Assembly (NCBI RefSeq): GCF_002005225.1
Contig: NZ_CP019724.1
Span: 434,001-498,000, forward strand
DNA length: 64,000 nt
Origin: Streptomyces pactum
GTDB taxonomy: Bacteria > Actinomycetota > Actinomycetes > Streptomycetales > Streptomycetaceae
Reading direction: 5' to 3'
Made by a program: the position numbers and the translations under genes. Each line of letters opens with the position of its first letter. Positions within the stretch are counted from its first letter, which is position 1. Shown here piece after piece: positions 49,127 to 58,304 of the stretch. The notes under the pieces are model-generated. The model worked only from the letters and a program-made list of their open reading frames with translations, did not search any database and was not told where the DNA came from.

Positions 49127-49741
49127 ATGACATCTGAAGGCGTGGGCCCCGGCACCGTCCGTCCGGGCGGCCGCACCGCCCGGGTACGGACCGCCGTACT
49201 CCGGGCCGCCGGCGACGTCCTCGCCGAGCACGGCCTGGCCGGCCTGGACCTCGCGGACGTGGCCCGCCGCGCCGAAGCCGGGAAGACCACCGTGTACCGG
49301 CGCTGGGGAACCCCGGCCAACCTGGTCGCCGATCTGCTCACGGACATGGCCGAGCAGTCGCTCCCCCGCACCGAGACCGGCACGCTCCTCGGCGACCTGC
49401 GCGCGAACGCCCGACTGGTGCAGCGCACGCTGGCCGACCCGCGCCAGGGAGCGCTCTTCCGGGCGGTGATCGCCGCCGCGACCTGCGACCGGGAGGCGGC
49501 CGCCGCGCTCCGCCGGTTCTACGACGTGCGCGTCACGGAGTGGGAGCCCTGCGCCCGCCAGGCCGTCGAACGCGGCGAACTGCCCGAGGGCACCGACACG
49601 CGCGAGGTGATCCGCGCCGTCTCCGCCCCCCTCTACTACCGCCTGCTGACCACCGACGAGCCCTTGGACGAGGCGGCGGCGGACCGCGCCGCGGAAGCCG
49701 CGGTCGCGGCGGCGCGAGCGGGAGTCTTCACACGGGAGTAA
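49127..49741 (+). CDS. TetR-family transcriptional regulator
   Basis: A 204-aa repressor. The N-terminal HTH is RTAVLRAAGDVLAEHGLAGL then DLADVARRAEAGKTTVYRRW, and the TetR_C-type ligand domain follows with DTREVIRAVSAPLYYRLLTT near 161-180. The ligand is unknown. The ATG at 49127 has no clear ribosome site. Divergent from the aldo-keto reductase gene. Confidence 0.92.
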   Translation: MTSEGVGPGTVRPGGRTARVRTAVLRAAGDVLAEHGLAGLDLADVARRAEAGKTTVYRRWGTPANLVADLLTDMAEQSLPRTETGTLLGDLRANARLVQRTLADPRQGALFRAVIAAATCDREAAAALRRFYDVRVTEWEPCARQAVERGELPEGTDTREVIRAVSAPLYYRLLTTDEPLDEAAADRAAEAAVAAARAGVFTRE

Positions 49742-50171
49742 GGCTCTCGCCGAGGCGGTGCCCCTCCTCGGGGGCACAGGCCTGTACCGCCAGGTCGCGG
49801 ACCACACCGGTGCACCCACACCGGTGCACCCATGCCGGGGACGAGCACCGTTCCGCCCGAGGGCACGCAGCCCCCGTGACCGACCGGCGGGCCGCCGGCC
49901 CGCTTGCCCGGGGACACCTCTCCCGGACACGCGGGCGCACGCTCGGCAGGCACCCGGAATCCGCCATTGCCACCGGGGGTACGGCGGGAGGACCGGCCCG
50001 CGCGAACCCCGGGCCGGACCCGGGCGCTGCCGTGCGCGAACACCGGCCCCCACCGGTTGTGACGAGGCCGTCACAGGCCCTTCACGGGACACACACTTCC
50101 GGCCGAGTGTGGTCCTGCGTGTTCCCGGCGGTACAGACGGTGCGCCGGGGCCGTGCCTAGTCTCCCGGGCC
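49742..50171 (+). other. Intergenic region with a small tandem repeat
   Basis: About 430 bases without a gene. A 14-bp unit (CACCGGTGCACCCA) is present twice in tandem around 49805-49832. The promoter of the following secreted-protein gene must be here, but no clear boxes stand out. Confidence 0.4.
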
Positions 50172-50699
50172 ATGCGATCCACACGAACGAGACGCCTCGG
50201 CCTCGCCACGATCATCGCCCTCGCCCTCGCCCTGTTCGGCCTGGCACCCTCCGCGAGCGCCGCCGACCCCGCCCCGGCCGAGCTGACGTTCGCCACCGAC
50301 GCGGCGACCACTCAGCCGGGCGGGACGGTGAACCTGTCGATGACCATCAAGAACAACAGGACGTACGACATCTGGTTCGTCTACCAGACGATCGACCCGA
50401 CCTGGCTGACCACACAGCGACCCGATCTCAAGTACGGCTTCACCGGATGCAGCCTGGCCTCGGAGGCCGGCGCCGTTCCGTGCACCGGGACCGGGCCGGC
50501 GAACCTCGGCACCAACTACGGAGCCACCATCCCGCCCGGCCAGAGCCGCACCGTCACCCTGACCCTGCAGATCGCCGCCGACTCCGGCTGCAACGGCAAC
50601 ATCGGCTTCTACTCGTACTACTACGCCGAGTTCAGCGACGGCACGAGCGTCAACGGCGGCCCGGTCCACACCCCGGAGACCCGCGTCCTGTGCTCCTGA
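50172..50699 (+). CDS. Secreted protein with a beta-sandwich domain, unknown function
   Basis: A 175-aa protein with a Sec signal peptide (LGLATIIALALALFGLAPSA, cleavage near ASAAD at 31). The mature part has the look of an Ig-like or CARDB domain: TTQPGGTVNLSMTIKNNRTY near 45-64, GPANLGTNYGATIPPGQSRT and VTLTLQIAAD. Four Cys probably make two disulphides. No catalytic motif seen. It sits upstream of the polysaccharide locus, but the long gap argues for separate transcription. Confidence 0.7.
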   Translation: MRSTRTRRLGLATIIALALALFGLAPSASAADPAPAELTFATDAATTQPGGTVNLSMTIKNNRTYDIWFVYQTIDPTWLTTQRPDLKYGFTGCSLASEAGAVPCTGTGPANLGTNYGATIPPGQSRTVTLTLQIAADSGCNGNIGFYSYYYAEFSDGTSVNGGPVHTPETRVLCS

Positions 50700-51199
50700 C
50701 CCCACTACTCGGCGCGCACCGAGCACACCGAGCGCACCGAGCGCACGGAACGCACGGAACGCACTGAACGCCGACGGCGGCCGGCCCGCGACGGACCGGC
50801 CGCCGTCGGCGCGAGCACCATCGCGGTTGACCTGATCTCGCTCCGCGTCCGGTCGGCGCACCGGTCGAGACCATTGACACCCAGGCTCGACGGAGGCCGG
50901 GATTCCGCGCCCGCCGCTTTCCGGCTCGCAGCAGCACACAGGCCTGACGGGGCAGTCCGACGTGCGGAGTCGGGCGTGCGCCGGCCGCTCACGGCCACGC
51001 CCCTTCCGGGCAAATGGACACATGCGCTTTTCCGTCAAGTTCCGCAGCAGGCACACGAAAGCTCCACACGAGCCTCACTATGTGACGCGACGGAAACGTC
51101 GACGACCGGCGTCTCAGGGGGGCGACGGCGTGGTCACGGGGTGGGCACGGCTCCGGCAGGAGCGTGCCCACCCCTGTCCGGGGGAGGGAATCTCACCGC
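50700..51199. other. Intergenic region with degenerate tandem repeats
   Basis: About 500 bases. Directly after the secreted-protein gene a 9-10 bp degenerate repeat (units like CGCACCGAG, CGCACGGAA) runs for about six copies (50713-50771). A GCCGACGGCGGCCGGCC...GGCCGGCCGCCGTCGGC inverted repeat (about 50770-50810) probably terminates that gene. The rest carries no gene and ends in the hairpin before the deacetylase gene. Confidence 0.45.
51138..51174 (+). promoter_or_regulatory. Hairpin upstream of the CE18-like gene
   Basis: GGGGTGGGCACG (51138-51149) pairs with CGTGCCCACCCC (51163-51174). CTCC/GGAG continues the stem to a GGCA loop with one bulged G. It lies 25 nt before the ATG, with only the ribosome site GGGGGAGGGAA between. 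It could attenuate or stabilise the polysaccharide operon mRNA. Confidence 0.5.
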
Positions 51200-53335
51200 A
51201 TGAAGCGGACCATTCGCACTACGGTGCTCGCAGCGGGCGCGCTGATCGCGTCGCTCGGCCTACCGGCCGGGCCGGTCCACGCCGACGCACCGGCCCCGCG
51301 CATCGACCTGCGCGTGCTGGTCGTGAGCGACGGAGGCCCGGCCACCGACGCCATCGCCGCCGAGTTGGAGACCGCGGGTACGCCGTACACGGAGGTCGAT
51401 CTCGAGGACGCCGGCCGGCCCGTGATCGACGCCGGCTTCCTGGCGGACACCGTGGACGGACGGCCGCGGGCCAGGTTCCAGGCCGTCGTCCTGCCCAATG
51501 ACAACCCGTTCCCGGCGGACTCCGCGGAGATGGCCGCCCTCGCGTCCTACGAGCGGACGTACGCGATCCCCCAGGTCGACGCCTACACCTACGCGCGCCC
51601 CGAGGTCGGACTCCAGCCCGCCGTCGGCACCGGGTACGCCGGCAGCGTCGACGGCGTCCGCGCGGAGGTGACGCCGGCCGGACTGGCCGGCCCCTTCGGC
51701 TACCTGGACGGCGCCGTCCCCTTCGAGGACAACTCCCCCACCGTGGGCGAGTCCTACGCCTACCTCTCGACACCCGCGCCGGGCGCCGACTTCGTGCCCT
51801 ACGTCCAGGCGTCCATACCCGGTCGGCCCACGAAGGGCTCCCTGGTGGGCGAGTACCGGCACGACGGGCGGCGCGAACTCGTCGTCACCTTCGTCTACAA
51901 CCAGCACCAGCGGCAGTTCCGGCTGCTGGCCCGGGGCATCGTGGAGTGGATGACCGACGGGGTCCACCTCGGCGCCGACCGCAACTACTTCGCCGTGCAC
52001 GTCGACGACGTCTTCGCCGCCGACGACCGCTGGGACACCGAACTCAACTGCACGCCCGGCGACGTGGACTGCCCGCCGGGCGAGGGCACACCGAACCCGA
52101 TCCGCATGGTCCCGGCCGACGTCGACCACGCCACCGCCTGGCAGGACAGCCGGGACTTCACGCTCGACCTGGCCTACAACGGTTCCGGCAGCGTCGACCA
52201 CCGCCAGGACAACGACGGAGCCGACCCGCTCGCCGACAAGCTGATCGCCGACCGGGACCGGTTCCGCTGGATCAACCACACCTACACCCACGCCTTCCTC
52301 GGCTGCCGGCAGGACGTCAGCGTCGTCCCGTGGAAGTGCGCGACCGACTCCGACGGCAGCACCCAGTGGGTGAGCCGGAACGAGATCGCCGACGAGATCG
52401 CCACCAACCGCGTCTGGGGCGAGACCGCCGGACTCCCGCTCGAGAAGGACGAGTTGGTGACCGGTGAGCACTCGGGCCTGAAGGTGACCCCGCAGCAGCC
52501 CGAGGACAACCCGAACCTGGGCCCGGCCCTCGCGGACAACGGCATCGCCTGGCTCGCCTCGGACAACTCCCGCGATCCCGTCCAGCGGCAGGTCGGCAGC
52601 GCCACGACCGTCTCCCGCTACCCGATGAACGTCTTCTACAACGCCGCACGGGCGGCCGAGCAGGTCGACGAGTACAACTGGATCTACACCAGCCGCGCCC
52701 AGGGCGGCAGCGGCATCTGCGAGGACAATCCCGCCACCTCCACCTGCCTGGCCGCCCCGCTGGACACCGCCACGGGCTACGCCGAGCACATCGTGCCGCT
52801 GGAGACGCGGATCGCGCTCGGCCACGTCCTGTCGAACGACCCCAGGCCGCACTTCATCCACCAGTCGAACCTCGCCGAGGACCGCATCGCCTACCCCGTC
52901 CTGGACGGCGTACTGGGCGGCTACGACGACCTGTTCGCGGACAGTACCCCCGTGGTGAACCTCCGCATGGAGGACATCGGCGCCGAGATGCGGCACCGCG
53001 CCGCCTGGCGGAGCGCCGTCGACGCCGGCGAGGTCACGGCGTACCGCGTCGGTGGCACCGTGACCGTCCAGGCGCCGGACGGCGTGGCCGTGACGGCGAC
53101 GATGCCCGCGGGCACCCTGCGCGGCGGCACGGGCTTCGGCGACGCCTACGCCGGCGCGCTGTCCGGCTGGACCGCGGCGGCCGGGGGGCAGCTCTCCCTC
53201 ACCCTGCCGTCGTCGGCCGCCGTGCCCTCCGCCGTCGCCGAACCGGGCGGCACGGCCGCCGCGACGCCCACCGCGCCCCGCACCCGCGTACCGGCCGGTG
53301 TGACCGAGCCGGTGCCGTACGGCGCGGAGCGCTGA
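51200..53335 (+). CDS. Secreted Agd3/CE18-like polysaccharide deacetylase
   Basis: A 711-aa exported protein (Sec signal 1-29, ending VHADAPA). The middle holds a NodB-like deacetylase core. NYFAVHVDDVFAADDRW near 270-286 gives the metal-binding Asp pair, FRWINHTYTHAFLGCRQD near 355-372 gives the HxxxH metal site, and VTGEHSGL follows. The length and N-terminal domain resemble Agd3, the Aspergillus galactosaminogalactan deacetylase (CBM87 plus CE18). I infer de-N-acetylation of a GalNAc-containing exopolysaccharide. Context agrees: it precedes PelF-like, epimerase, GH135-like and GH114-like genes. The ATG follows GGGAGGGAA. Confidence 0.8.
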   Translation: MKRTIRTTVLAAGALIASLGLPAGPVHADAPAPRIDLRVLVVSDGGPATDAIAAELETAGTPYTEVDLEDAGRPVIDAGFLADTVDGRPRARFQAVVLPNDNPFPADSAEMAALASYERTYAIPQVDAYTYARPEVGLQPAVGTGYAGSVDGVRAEVTPAGLAGPFGYLDGAVPFEDNSPTVGESYAYLSTPAPGADFVPYVQASIPGRPTKGSLVGEYRHDGRRELVVTFVYNQHQRQFRLLARGIVEWMTDGVHLGADRNYFAVHVDDVFAADDRWDTELNCTPGDVDCPPGEGTPNPIRMVPADVDHATAWQDSRDFTLDLAYNGSGSVDHRQDNDGADPLADKLIADRDRFRWINHTYTHAFLGCRQDVSVVPWKCATDSDGSTQWVSRNEIADEIATNRVWGETAGLPLEKDELVTGEHSGLKVTPQQPEDNPNLGPALADNGIAWLASDNSRDPVQRQVGSATTVSRYPMNVFYNAARAAEQVDEYNWIYTSRAQGGSGICEDNPATSTCLAAPLDTATGYAEHIVPLETRIALGHVLSNDPRPHFIHQSNLAEDRIAYPVLDGVLGGYDDLFADSTPVVNLRMEDIGAEMRHRAAWRSAVDAGEVTAYRVGGTVTVQAPDGVAVTATMPAGTLRGGTGFGDAYAGALSGWTAAAGGQLSLTLPSSAAVPSAVAEPGGTAAATPTAPRTRVPAGVTEPVPYGAER

Positions 53336-53408
53336 GCGTCGCCCACCACCGCGGGTCCGGTCGGTCAGCCGGCCGGATCAGCCCACACCTCGGCCGTGGA
53401 GCACATCC

Positions 53409-54935
53409 ATGCACGTTCCCCACGGCGCGCGACGCTCCGGCGCGTCGCGCGTCACCCTGCTCACCGAAGGCACCTACCCGCACAGTCACGGCGGCGTGAG
53501 CGTCTGGTGCGACCAGCTCGTCACCGGCATGCCCGACCTCGACTTCGACGTCATAGCCGTCACCGGCACCGGGCGCGAACCGCTCGTCTGGGACATCCCC
53601 GGGCACGTCTCGGAGGTGGTGTCCGTTCCCCTGTGGGGGGCCGCACCGCAAGGGCGTGCGCCTCGCGGGCGGGAGCGCGACCGGCTCGCCGCCGCCTACG
53701 AGCGGTTCGTGACCGCGCTGCTCGACCCGCGCGCCGAGGACGGGTTCGCCCCCGCCCTGTACCGGCTGGCGCGGGCCGCCGCGGACGGCCGGCTCAGTCC
53801 CTTCCTGCGCGGGGATCGGGCGATCGGCGTCCTGACGGCCGTCTGGAACCGGCCGGGGCTGGCCGTGCGCGAGGCCCGGCCCACCCTGCACGACGCGGTG
53901 ACCGCGACCGCGCTGCTGGAGCACGCGCTGCGTCCGCTGGCCGCGCCGTACCCGCGGGAGGGCGTGGCGCACGCGGTCAGCGGCGGTGTGGCGGTCCTGC
54001 CCGGCCTGGCCGGACTGGAGCGGCACGGCGTGCCGCTGCTGCTGACGGAGCACGGCGTCTACCTGCGCGAGCGCTACCTCGGCTACCGCACCGCCCCCTA
54101 CCGCTGGCCGGTGAAGGCGCTCCTGCTGGGCTTCTTCCGGCTGCTGGCCGAGGAGACCTACCGCCGGGCCGCCCTGATCACACCGGGCAACCGCTACAAC
54201 CGGCTGTGGGAGGAACAGGGCGGTGCCGCACCGGAGTCCATACGCACCGTCTACAACGGCGTGGACCCGGCCGCCTTCCCGCCCGCCGGTCCCGAGCCGG
54301 CCCGACCCGTACTCAGTTGGGCCGGGCGGGTCGACCCGATCAAGGACCTGGAGACCCTGATCCGCGCCTTCGCCCTCGTACGGACCGAACTGCCCACCGC
54401 GCGGCTGCGGTTGTTCGGCGGCACCCCGCGCGGCGGCGAGGCCTACCGGGAGCGCTGCGAGGCGCTGGCGGCGGAGCTGGGGCACGGTGACGCCGTCTCC
54501 TTCGAGGGCCGGGTCGAGGACATCAAGGACGCGTACGCCGCCGGGAGCGTCGTGATGCTCTCCAGCATCAGCGAGGGTTTCCCGTTCACCCTGATCGAGG
54601 CCATGTCCTGCGGCCGGGCTACCGTCTCCACGGACGTGGGCGGCGTCCGGGAAGCCGTCGGCGACACCGGTCTCGTGGTCCCGCCGCGCGATCCGGCCGC
54701 CATGGCCGCCGCGGCACTGGAGCTGCTGGGCGATGCCGGGCGGCGCCGGGCGATGGGCGAGGCGGCCCGGCTGAGGGTGATCGAGCAGTTCACGCTCCGT
54801 CAGACCATCGACACCTTCCGGTCCGTCTACCTGGAGCTGTCGGCGTTCGGCGGTGCGGCCGCGCCCGCGGCGGCCGCCGAGGAGGACGCGGCGGCGACGG
54901 CGGCCGGCACGCCGGTGAGGAGCGCGACCGGATGA
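53409..54935 (+). CDS. PelF-like GT4 glycosyltransferase
   Basis: A 508-aa retaining glycosyltransferase with the PelF layout. The N-terminal DUF3492-type domain starts SRVTLLTEGTYPHSHGGVSV. LLLTEHGVYLRERYLGYRTA lies near 213-232. A GT4 C-terminal domain has LSWAGRVDPIKDLETLIRAF near 302-321 and SSISEGFPFTLIEAMSCGRA with the EGFPFTLIE signature. PelF polymerises GalNAc-rich Pel from UDP-sugar in the cytoplasm. The size matches (about 507 aa). Overlaps the next gene by 4 nt. It is the probable polymerase of this locus. Confidence 0.88.
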   Translation: MHVPHGARRSGASRVTLLTEGTYPHSHGGVSVWCDQLVTGMPDLDFDVIAVTGTGREPLVWDIPGHVSEVVSVPLWGAAPQGRAPRGRERDRLAAAYERFVTALLDPRAEDGFAPALYRLARAAADGRLSPFLRGDRAIGVLTAVWNRPGLAVREARPTLHDAVTATALLEHALRPLAAPYPREGVAHAVSGGVAVLPGLAGLERHGVPLLLTEHGVYLRERYLGYRTAPYRWPVKALLLGFFRLLAEETYRRAALITPGNRYNRLWEEQGGAAPESIRTVYNGVDPAAFPPAGPEPARPVLSWAGRVDPIKDLETLIRAFALVRTELPTARLRLFGGTPRGGEAYRERCEALAAELGHGDAVSFEGRVEDIKDAYAAGSVVMLSSISEGFPFTLIEAMSCGRATVSTDVGGVREAVGDTGLVVPPRDPAAMAAAALELLGDAGRRRAMGEAARLRVIEQFTLRQTIDTFRSVYLELSAFGGAAAPAAAAEEDAAATAAGTPVRSATG

Positions 54936-56341
54936 GCGGACCCATGGCCCTGGAACCCGGCGGCGCGGAGCAGGACACGCTGGCGCTGCGCCTCGCGGAC
55001 GACCGCACACCCGCCCTGCGTGCGGCCGGCCGGCACACCCCTGCCCCGGTCCGCCCCGGTCACGACGACCGGCGGGACGCGGTCGACCGGCTGGCCGCCG
55101 AACTGGCCGGCCGCATCGCACCCGCCGTCCATCCCTACGAGGTGGCCGCGCTGCTGGAGTCCGAGGGGCTGACCGGCGAGGTGATCCAGGAACGGTACGG
55201 GCACCGCGGCCTGTTCTCCCTCGCCACGGCGCTGTACGAGCGCGTACCGCGCGCCTTCCCGGACCCTCCGCGCCCCGCCGACCCCTGGCGGCCCGACCAC
55301 GTGCGGTGCGCGCTGCGCGGCGCGCTGTTCGCGCTGCCGGGTCTCGCCTACGCGCTCGCCGGGCGCCTGCTTCCCCAGGACGGCGCGGTGCGGGCGCTGG
55401 TGGTGGCGGGGCTCCTCTCCTGGGCCTGGAACCAGGCGCTGGGACACCGGGCGTATCTGCGGCTGGCGACCGGTCGCCGGGAGGCGGGCCGCACCCTGCT
55501 CAAGGGGGCGCCGACGGGCGCCGTCACGGCGGGCGCGGCCGGGGCGCTCCTCGCCGGTTCCGGCGCCACGGCCCTGGCCGTGGCGGCCCAGTCGGGCTAC
55601 CTCGCGGCGGCCGGTGTGCTGCTCGTGCTGGGCCGGGAGCGGCTCCTGCTGGCCGCGCTCGCGCCGGTGATCGCCGGTGCGGTGACGCTGCCGTGGTGGG
55701 AGCCCGGGGCCGTCCTGCGGGCGGGGCTGCCGTTGCTGTCGCTCCTCGGCGCGGTGGCCGCGGCCGGCTGGGCACTGCGCGGCGCCCTCGCGACCGCGCC
55801 CGTGCCGGACGCCGTCCGCCCGCCTCCGCTCCGCTCGCTGCCGTACGGCCTGTTCGGGCTGGCCGCCGGGGCGCTGGTGTTCCTGGCGGGCCGTCAGCAC
55901 CCGTGGGCGGTGATCGTGCTGACCCTGAGCATGGGCCCGGCGGAGTGGCTGCTCCACCGCTACCGCGGGCTGTCGGTGGCGGCGCTGCGGGCCACCGCGA
56001 CGCCGGCCGGTTTCCGGCTGCGTTCGGCCGCGGTCCTCGCGGGCTGCCTGCTGGTGTACCTCGGACCGCTGGTGCCCGCGGCGCTGCTCGTCGACGCGGA
56101 ACCCGTCACGCTGCTGCTGCTCGCGGCGGCCTTGTGGACCTCGCTGCTGCTACAGGCCTTCGGCGTGGCCTGGCCTCCGGCCGCGCTGTGTCTCGCGGCG
56201 GCCGCCGGCGCCGGGTCGGTCTCCCTGGCCGGGCCGTCACCGGGCCCGGCGACCGCCCTGCCCCTGTGCTGCGGCGCCGCCGCGCTCTGTCTCACGGTGT
56301 GCGTGCTGCGGCTGCTGGGCCGGCCGGCGGCCCATGCGTGA
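54932..56341 (+). CDS. Polytopic membrane protein of unknown family in the polysaccharide locus
   Basis: A 469-aa protein. About 125 soluble N-terminal residues include HPYEVAALLESEGLTGEVIQ. They are followed by 10-12 hydrophobic helices (for example LFALPGLAYALAGRLL and LLLAALAPVIAGAVTLPWW). It starts with an ATG overlapping the PelF-like stop, so it is made with the polymerase. In Pel systems the adjacent membrane protein is PelG, a Wzx/MATE-like carrier. This protein occupies the same place, but I cannot confirm homology. A translocation or membrane-anchor role for the polymer is inferred. Confidence 0.75.
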   Translation: MSGPMALEPGGAEQDTLALRLADDRTPALRAAGRHTPAPVRPGHDDRRDAVDRLAAELAGRIAPAVHPYEVAALLESEGLTGEVIQERYGHRGLFSLATALYERVPRAFPDPPRPADPWRPDHVRCALRGALFALPGLAYALAGRLLPQDGAVRALVVAGLLSWAWNQALGHRAYLRLATGRREAGRTLLKGAPTGAVTAGAAGALLAGSGATALAVAAQSGYLAAAGVLLVLGRERLLLAALAPVIAGAVTLPWWEPGAVLRAGLPLLSLLGAVAAAGWALRGALATAPVPDAVRPPPLRSLPYGLFGLAAGALVFLAGRQHPWAVIVLTLSMGPAEWLLHRYRGLSVAALRATATPAGFRLRSAAVLAGCLLVYLGPLVPAALLVDAEPVTLLLLAAALWTSLLLQAFGVAWPPAALCLAAAAGAGSVSLAGPSPGPATALPLCCGAAALCLTVCVLRLLGRPAAHA

Positions 56342-56475
56342 GGCCTCGGCGGGACCACCGTACGGCCGCCGGGCCCGCACGGACCGCCCCCGCTCCCCGC
56401 GCATCGCCGCCAACCGATCCACCGATCCACCGACCGGCCCGCCGACCGACCCGCCGGCCCATCCAACGACCGCGA

Positions 56476-56531
56476 CCCACCGACCCACCGACCCACCGAC
56501 CCACCGACCCACCGACCCACCGACCCACCGA
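56476..56531 (+). repeat. Seven perfect tandem copies of CCCACCGA
   Basis: Seven exact 8-bp units run without interruption between the membrane-protein gene and the epimerase gene, ending 15 nt before the GTG start. Degenerate copies (CCACCGAT, GACCGGCC) extend left to about 56413. Because the array lies within an operon and before a ribosome site, copy-number change could alter mRNA spacing or structure without affecting a protein. Confidence 0.9.
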
Positions 56532-56546
56532 CCGGAAGGATCCCGC

Positions 56547-57548
56547 GTGACCGCCACACCGCTCGCCGCCGTCACCGGAGCCGAGGGATTCATCGGCTCC
56601 CATCTCACCGAGGCACTCGTCGCCTCCGGGCACCGGGTGAGGGCCATGGCCCAGTACAACTCCTTCTCCTCCTACGGCTGGCTGGAGACCCTCTCCCCCG
56701 ACGTCCTCGCCCAGGTCGAGATCGTCCTGGGCGACGTCCGCGACCCCGGCTCGGTCCGCGGTCTCGTCGAGGGCGCCGACTGCGTCTACCACCTGGCCGC
56801 CCTCATCGCCATCCCGTACTCCTACCAGGCACCGCACAGCTACGTGGACACCAACGTCACCGGCACCCTGAACGTGCTGGAGGCGGTGCGCGCCCAGGGC
56901 ACGCCCCGGCTGGTGCACACCTCCACCAGCGAGACCTACGGCACCGCGCGGACCGTGCCGATCACCGAGGACCACCCTGTCCACACCCAGTCGCCGTACG
57001 CCGCGTCCAAGGCGGGCGGGGACCGGCTGGCGGACAGCTACCACGCCAGTTTCGACACGCCGGTGGTGACGCTGCGCCCCTTCAACACCTACGGCCCCCG
57101 ACAGTCCATGCGGGCGGTGATCCCCACGGTCATCGGCCAGGTCGCGGCCGGGGAACGCACCATCACGCTCGGCGACCTGCGTCCCACCCGGGACTTCACC
57201 TTCGTCAAGGACACCGCTCAGGCGTTCCTGGCGGTCGGCACCGCACCCGCCGAGCGGGTCGTGGGCCGTACGTTCAACGCCGGGACCGGCGGCGAGATCT
57301 CCGTCGGCGACCTGGTGGCACTCATCGGCAAGGTGATGGACACCGCCCTCGACGTACGGGAGGACGAGCGGCGGCTGCGCCCCGCGAACTCCGAGGTGAT
57401 GCGGCTGGTCGCCGACGCGTCCCGGCTGCGGGCGGCGACGGGCTGGAGCCCGGGGCACGACCTGGAGCAGGGCCTCGCGCGCACGGTGGAGTTCTTCCGC
57501 GACCCGGCCAACCTCGCCCGCTACAAGACCGGCATCTACAACATCTGA
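56547..57548 (+). CDS. NAD-dependent nucleotide-sugar epimerase/dehydratase
   Basis: A 333-aa extended SDR enzyme. The NAD site is AAVTGAEGFIGSHLTEALVA near 6-25, and the catalytic Tyr-Lys is in SPYAASKAGGDRLAD near 150-164. A typical late FNAGTGGEISVGDLVALIGK follows near 251-270. The closest look is to GalE or WbpP-like 4-epimerases and 4,6-dehydratases. In this locus a UDP-GlcNAc to UDP-GalNAc 4-epimerase (compare fungal Uge3) would supply the polymerase. GTG start follows GGAAGG. The octamer array is immediately upstream. Confidence 0.88.
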   Translation: MTATPLAAVTGAEGFIGSHLTEALVASGHRVRAMAQYNSFSSYGWLETLSPDVLAQVEIVLGDVRDPGSVRGLVEGADCVYHLAALIAIPYSYQAPHSYVDTNVTGTLNVLEAVRAQGTPRLVHTSTSETYGTARTVPITEDHPVHTQSPYAASKAGGDRLADSYHASFDTPVVTLRPFNTYGPRQSMRAVIPTVIGQVAAGERTITLGDLRPTRDFTFVKDTAQAFLAVGTAPAERVVGRTFNAGTGGEISVGDLVALIGKVMDTALDVREDERRLRPANSEVMRLVADASRLRAATGWSPGHDLEQGLARTVEFFRDPANLARYKTGIYNI

Positions 57549-57583
57549 CCACCGACCGGCACGTGAACCGAGGGGGGAACCTC

Positions 57584-58297
57584 ATGCACGCAGTGATCCT
57601 GGCCGGAGGCAAGGGCGTCCGGCTGCGGCCCTACACCACCGCTCTGCCCAAGCCGCTCGTGCCCATCGGCGACCAGCACGCCATCCTGGAGATCGTCCTG
57701 CGCCAGCTCGCCACGGCCGGGTTCACCGGCTGCACCATCGCCATAGGCCACCTCGGCGAGATCATCCGCGCCTACGTCGGCGACGGCTCGCAGTGGGGCC
57801 TGACCGTCGACTACGCCACCGAGGAGAGTCCCCTGGGCACCATGGGGCCCCTGCTCACCATGCGCGAGCGGCTGCCGGAGCACTTCCTGGTCATGAACGG
57901 CGACGTCCTCACCGACCTCGACTACGCCGACGTCCTGCGCCGGCACAGCGCCTCGGGCGCCCCGCTGACCATCGCGACGTACGCCAGGAAGGTGCACATC
58001 GACTTCGGTGTCCTGACCACGGACGCCGACAGGGTCGTCGCCTTCACCGAGAAGCCCAGCACCGACTACCGCGTCTCCATGGGCGTGTACGGACTGACCC
58101 GGGCGACGCTCGACGGCTACACGGCGGGGCTGCCCCTGGGCTTCGACGAGTTGGTGCTCGACCTGTTGCGCGCCGACGACCCGCCGCACGCCTACGACTT
58201 CGACGGCTACTGGCTCGACATCGGCCGCCCCGACGACTACGACCGGGCCAACGCGGAGTTCACCAGCCGCAAGGCCCTGCTGCTCAAGGGAGCCTGA
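57584..58297 (+). CDS. Sugar-phosphate nucleotidyltransferase
   Basis: A 237-aa NTP-transferase. The N-terminal signature is VILAGGKGVRLRPYTTALPK, the metal-binding Asp lies in FLVMNGDVLTDLDYAD near 103-118, and VVAFTEKPS follows near 155. No C-terminal left-handed helix is present, so it resembles RmlA/RfbF-type enzymes that charge a hexose-1-phosphate with an NTP. ATG 57584 follows AGGGGGGAAC. It is inferred to make the activated sugar for the same polysaccharide. Confidence 0.88.
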   Translation: MHAVILAGGKGVRLRPYTTALPKPLVPIGDQHAILEIVLRQLATAGFTGCTIAIGHLGEIIRAYVGDGSQWGLTVDYATEESPLGTMGPLLTMRERLPEHFLVMNGDVLTDLDYADVLRRHSASGAPLTIATYARKVHIDFGVLTTDADRVVAFTEKPSTDYRVSMGVYGLTRATLDGYTAGLPLGFDELVLDLLRADDPPHAYDFDGYWLDIGRPDDYDRANAEFTSRKALLLKGA

Positions 58298-58304
58298 GCA
58301 CCGC

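Noticed and set aside
53396..54490. Arg-rich 364-aa ORF overlapping the PelF-like gene
   Set aside because: Out-of-frame shadow on the same strand. The other frame carries the GT4 motifs.
56413..56533. Possible CRISPR array
   Set aside because: Units are 8 bp in direct tandem with no spacers and no cas genes nearby.
56292..57458. Minus-strand protein with Gly-Gly-Ser-Val-Gly-Arg-Trp-Val repeats
   Set aside because: The repeat is only the translation of the CCCACCGA octamer array. The rest is antisense to the epimerase.
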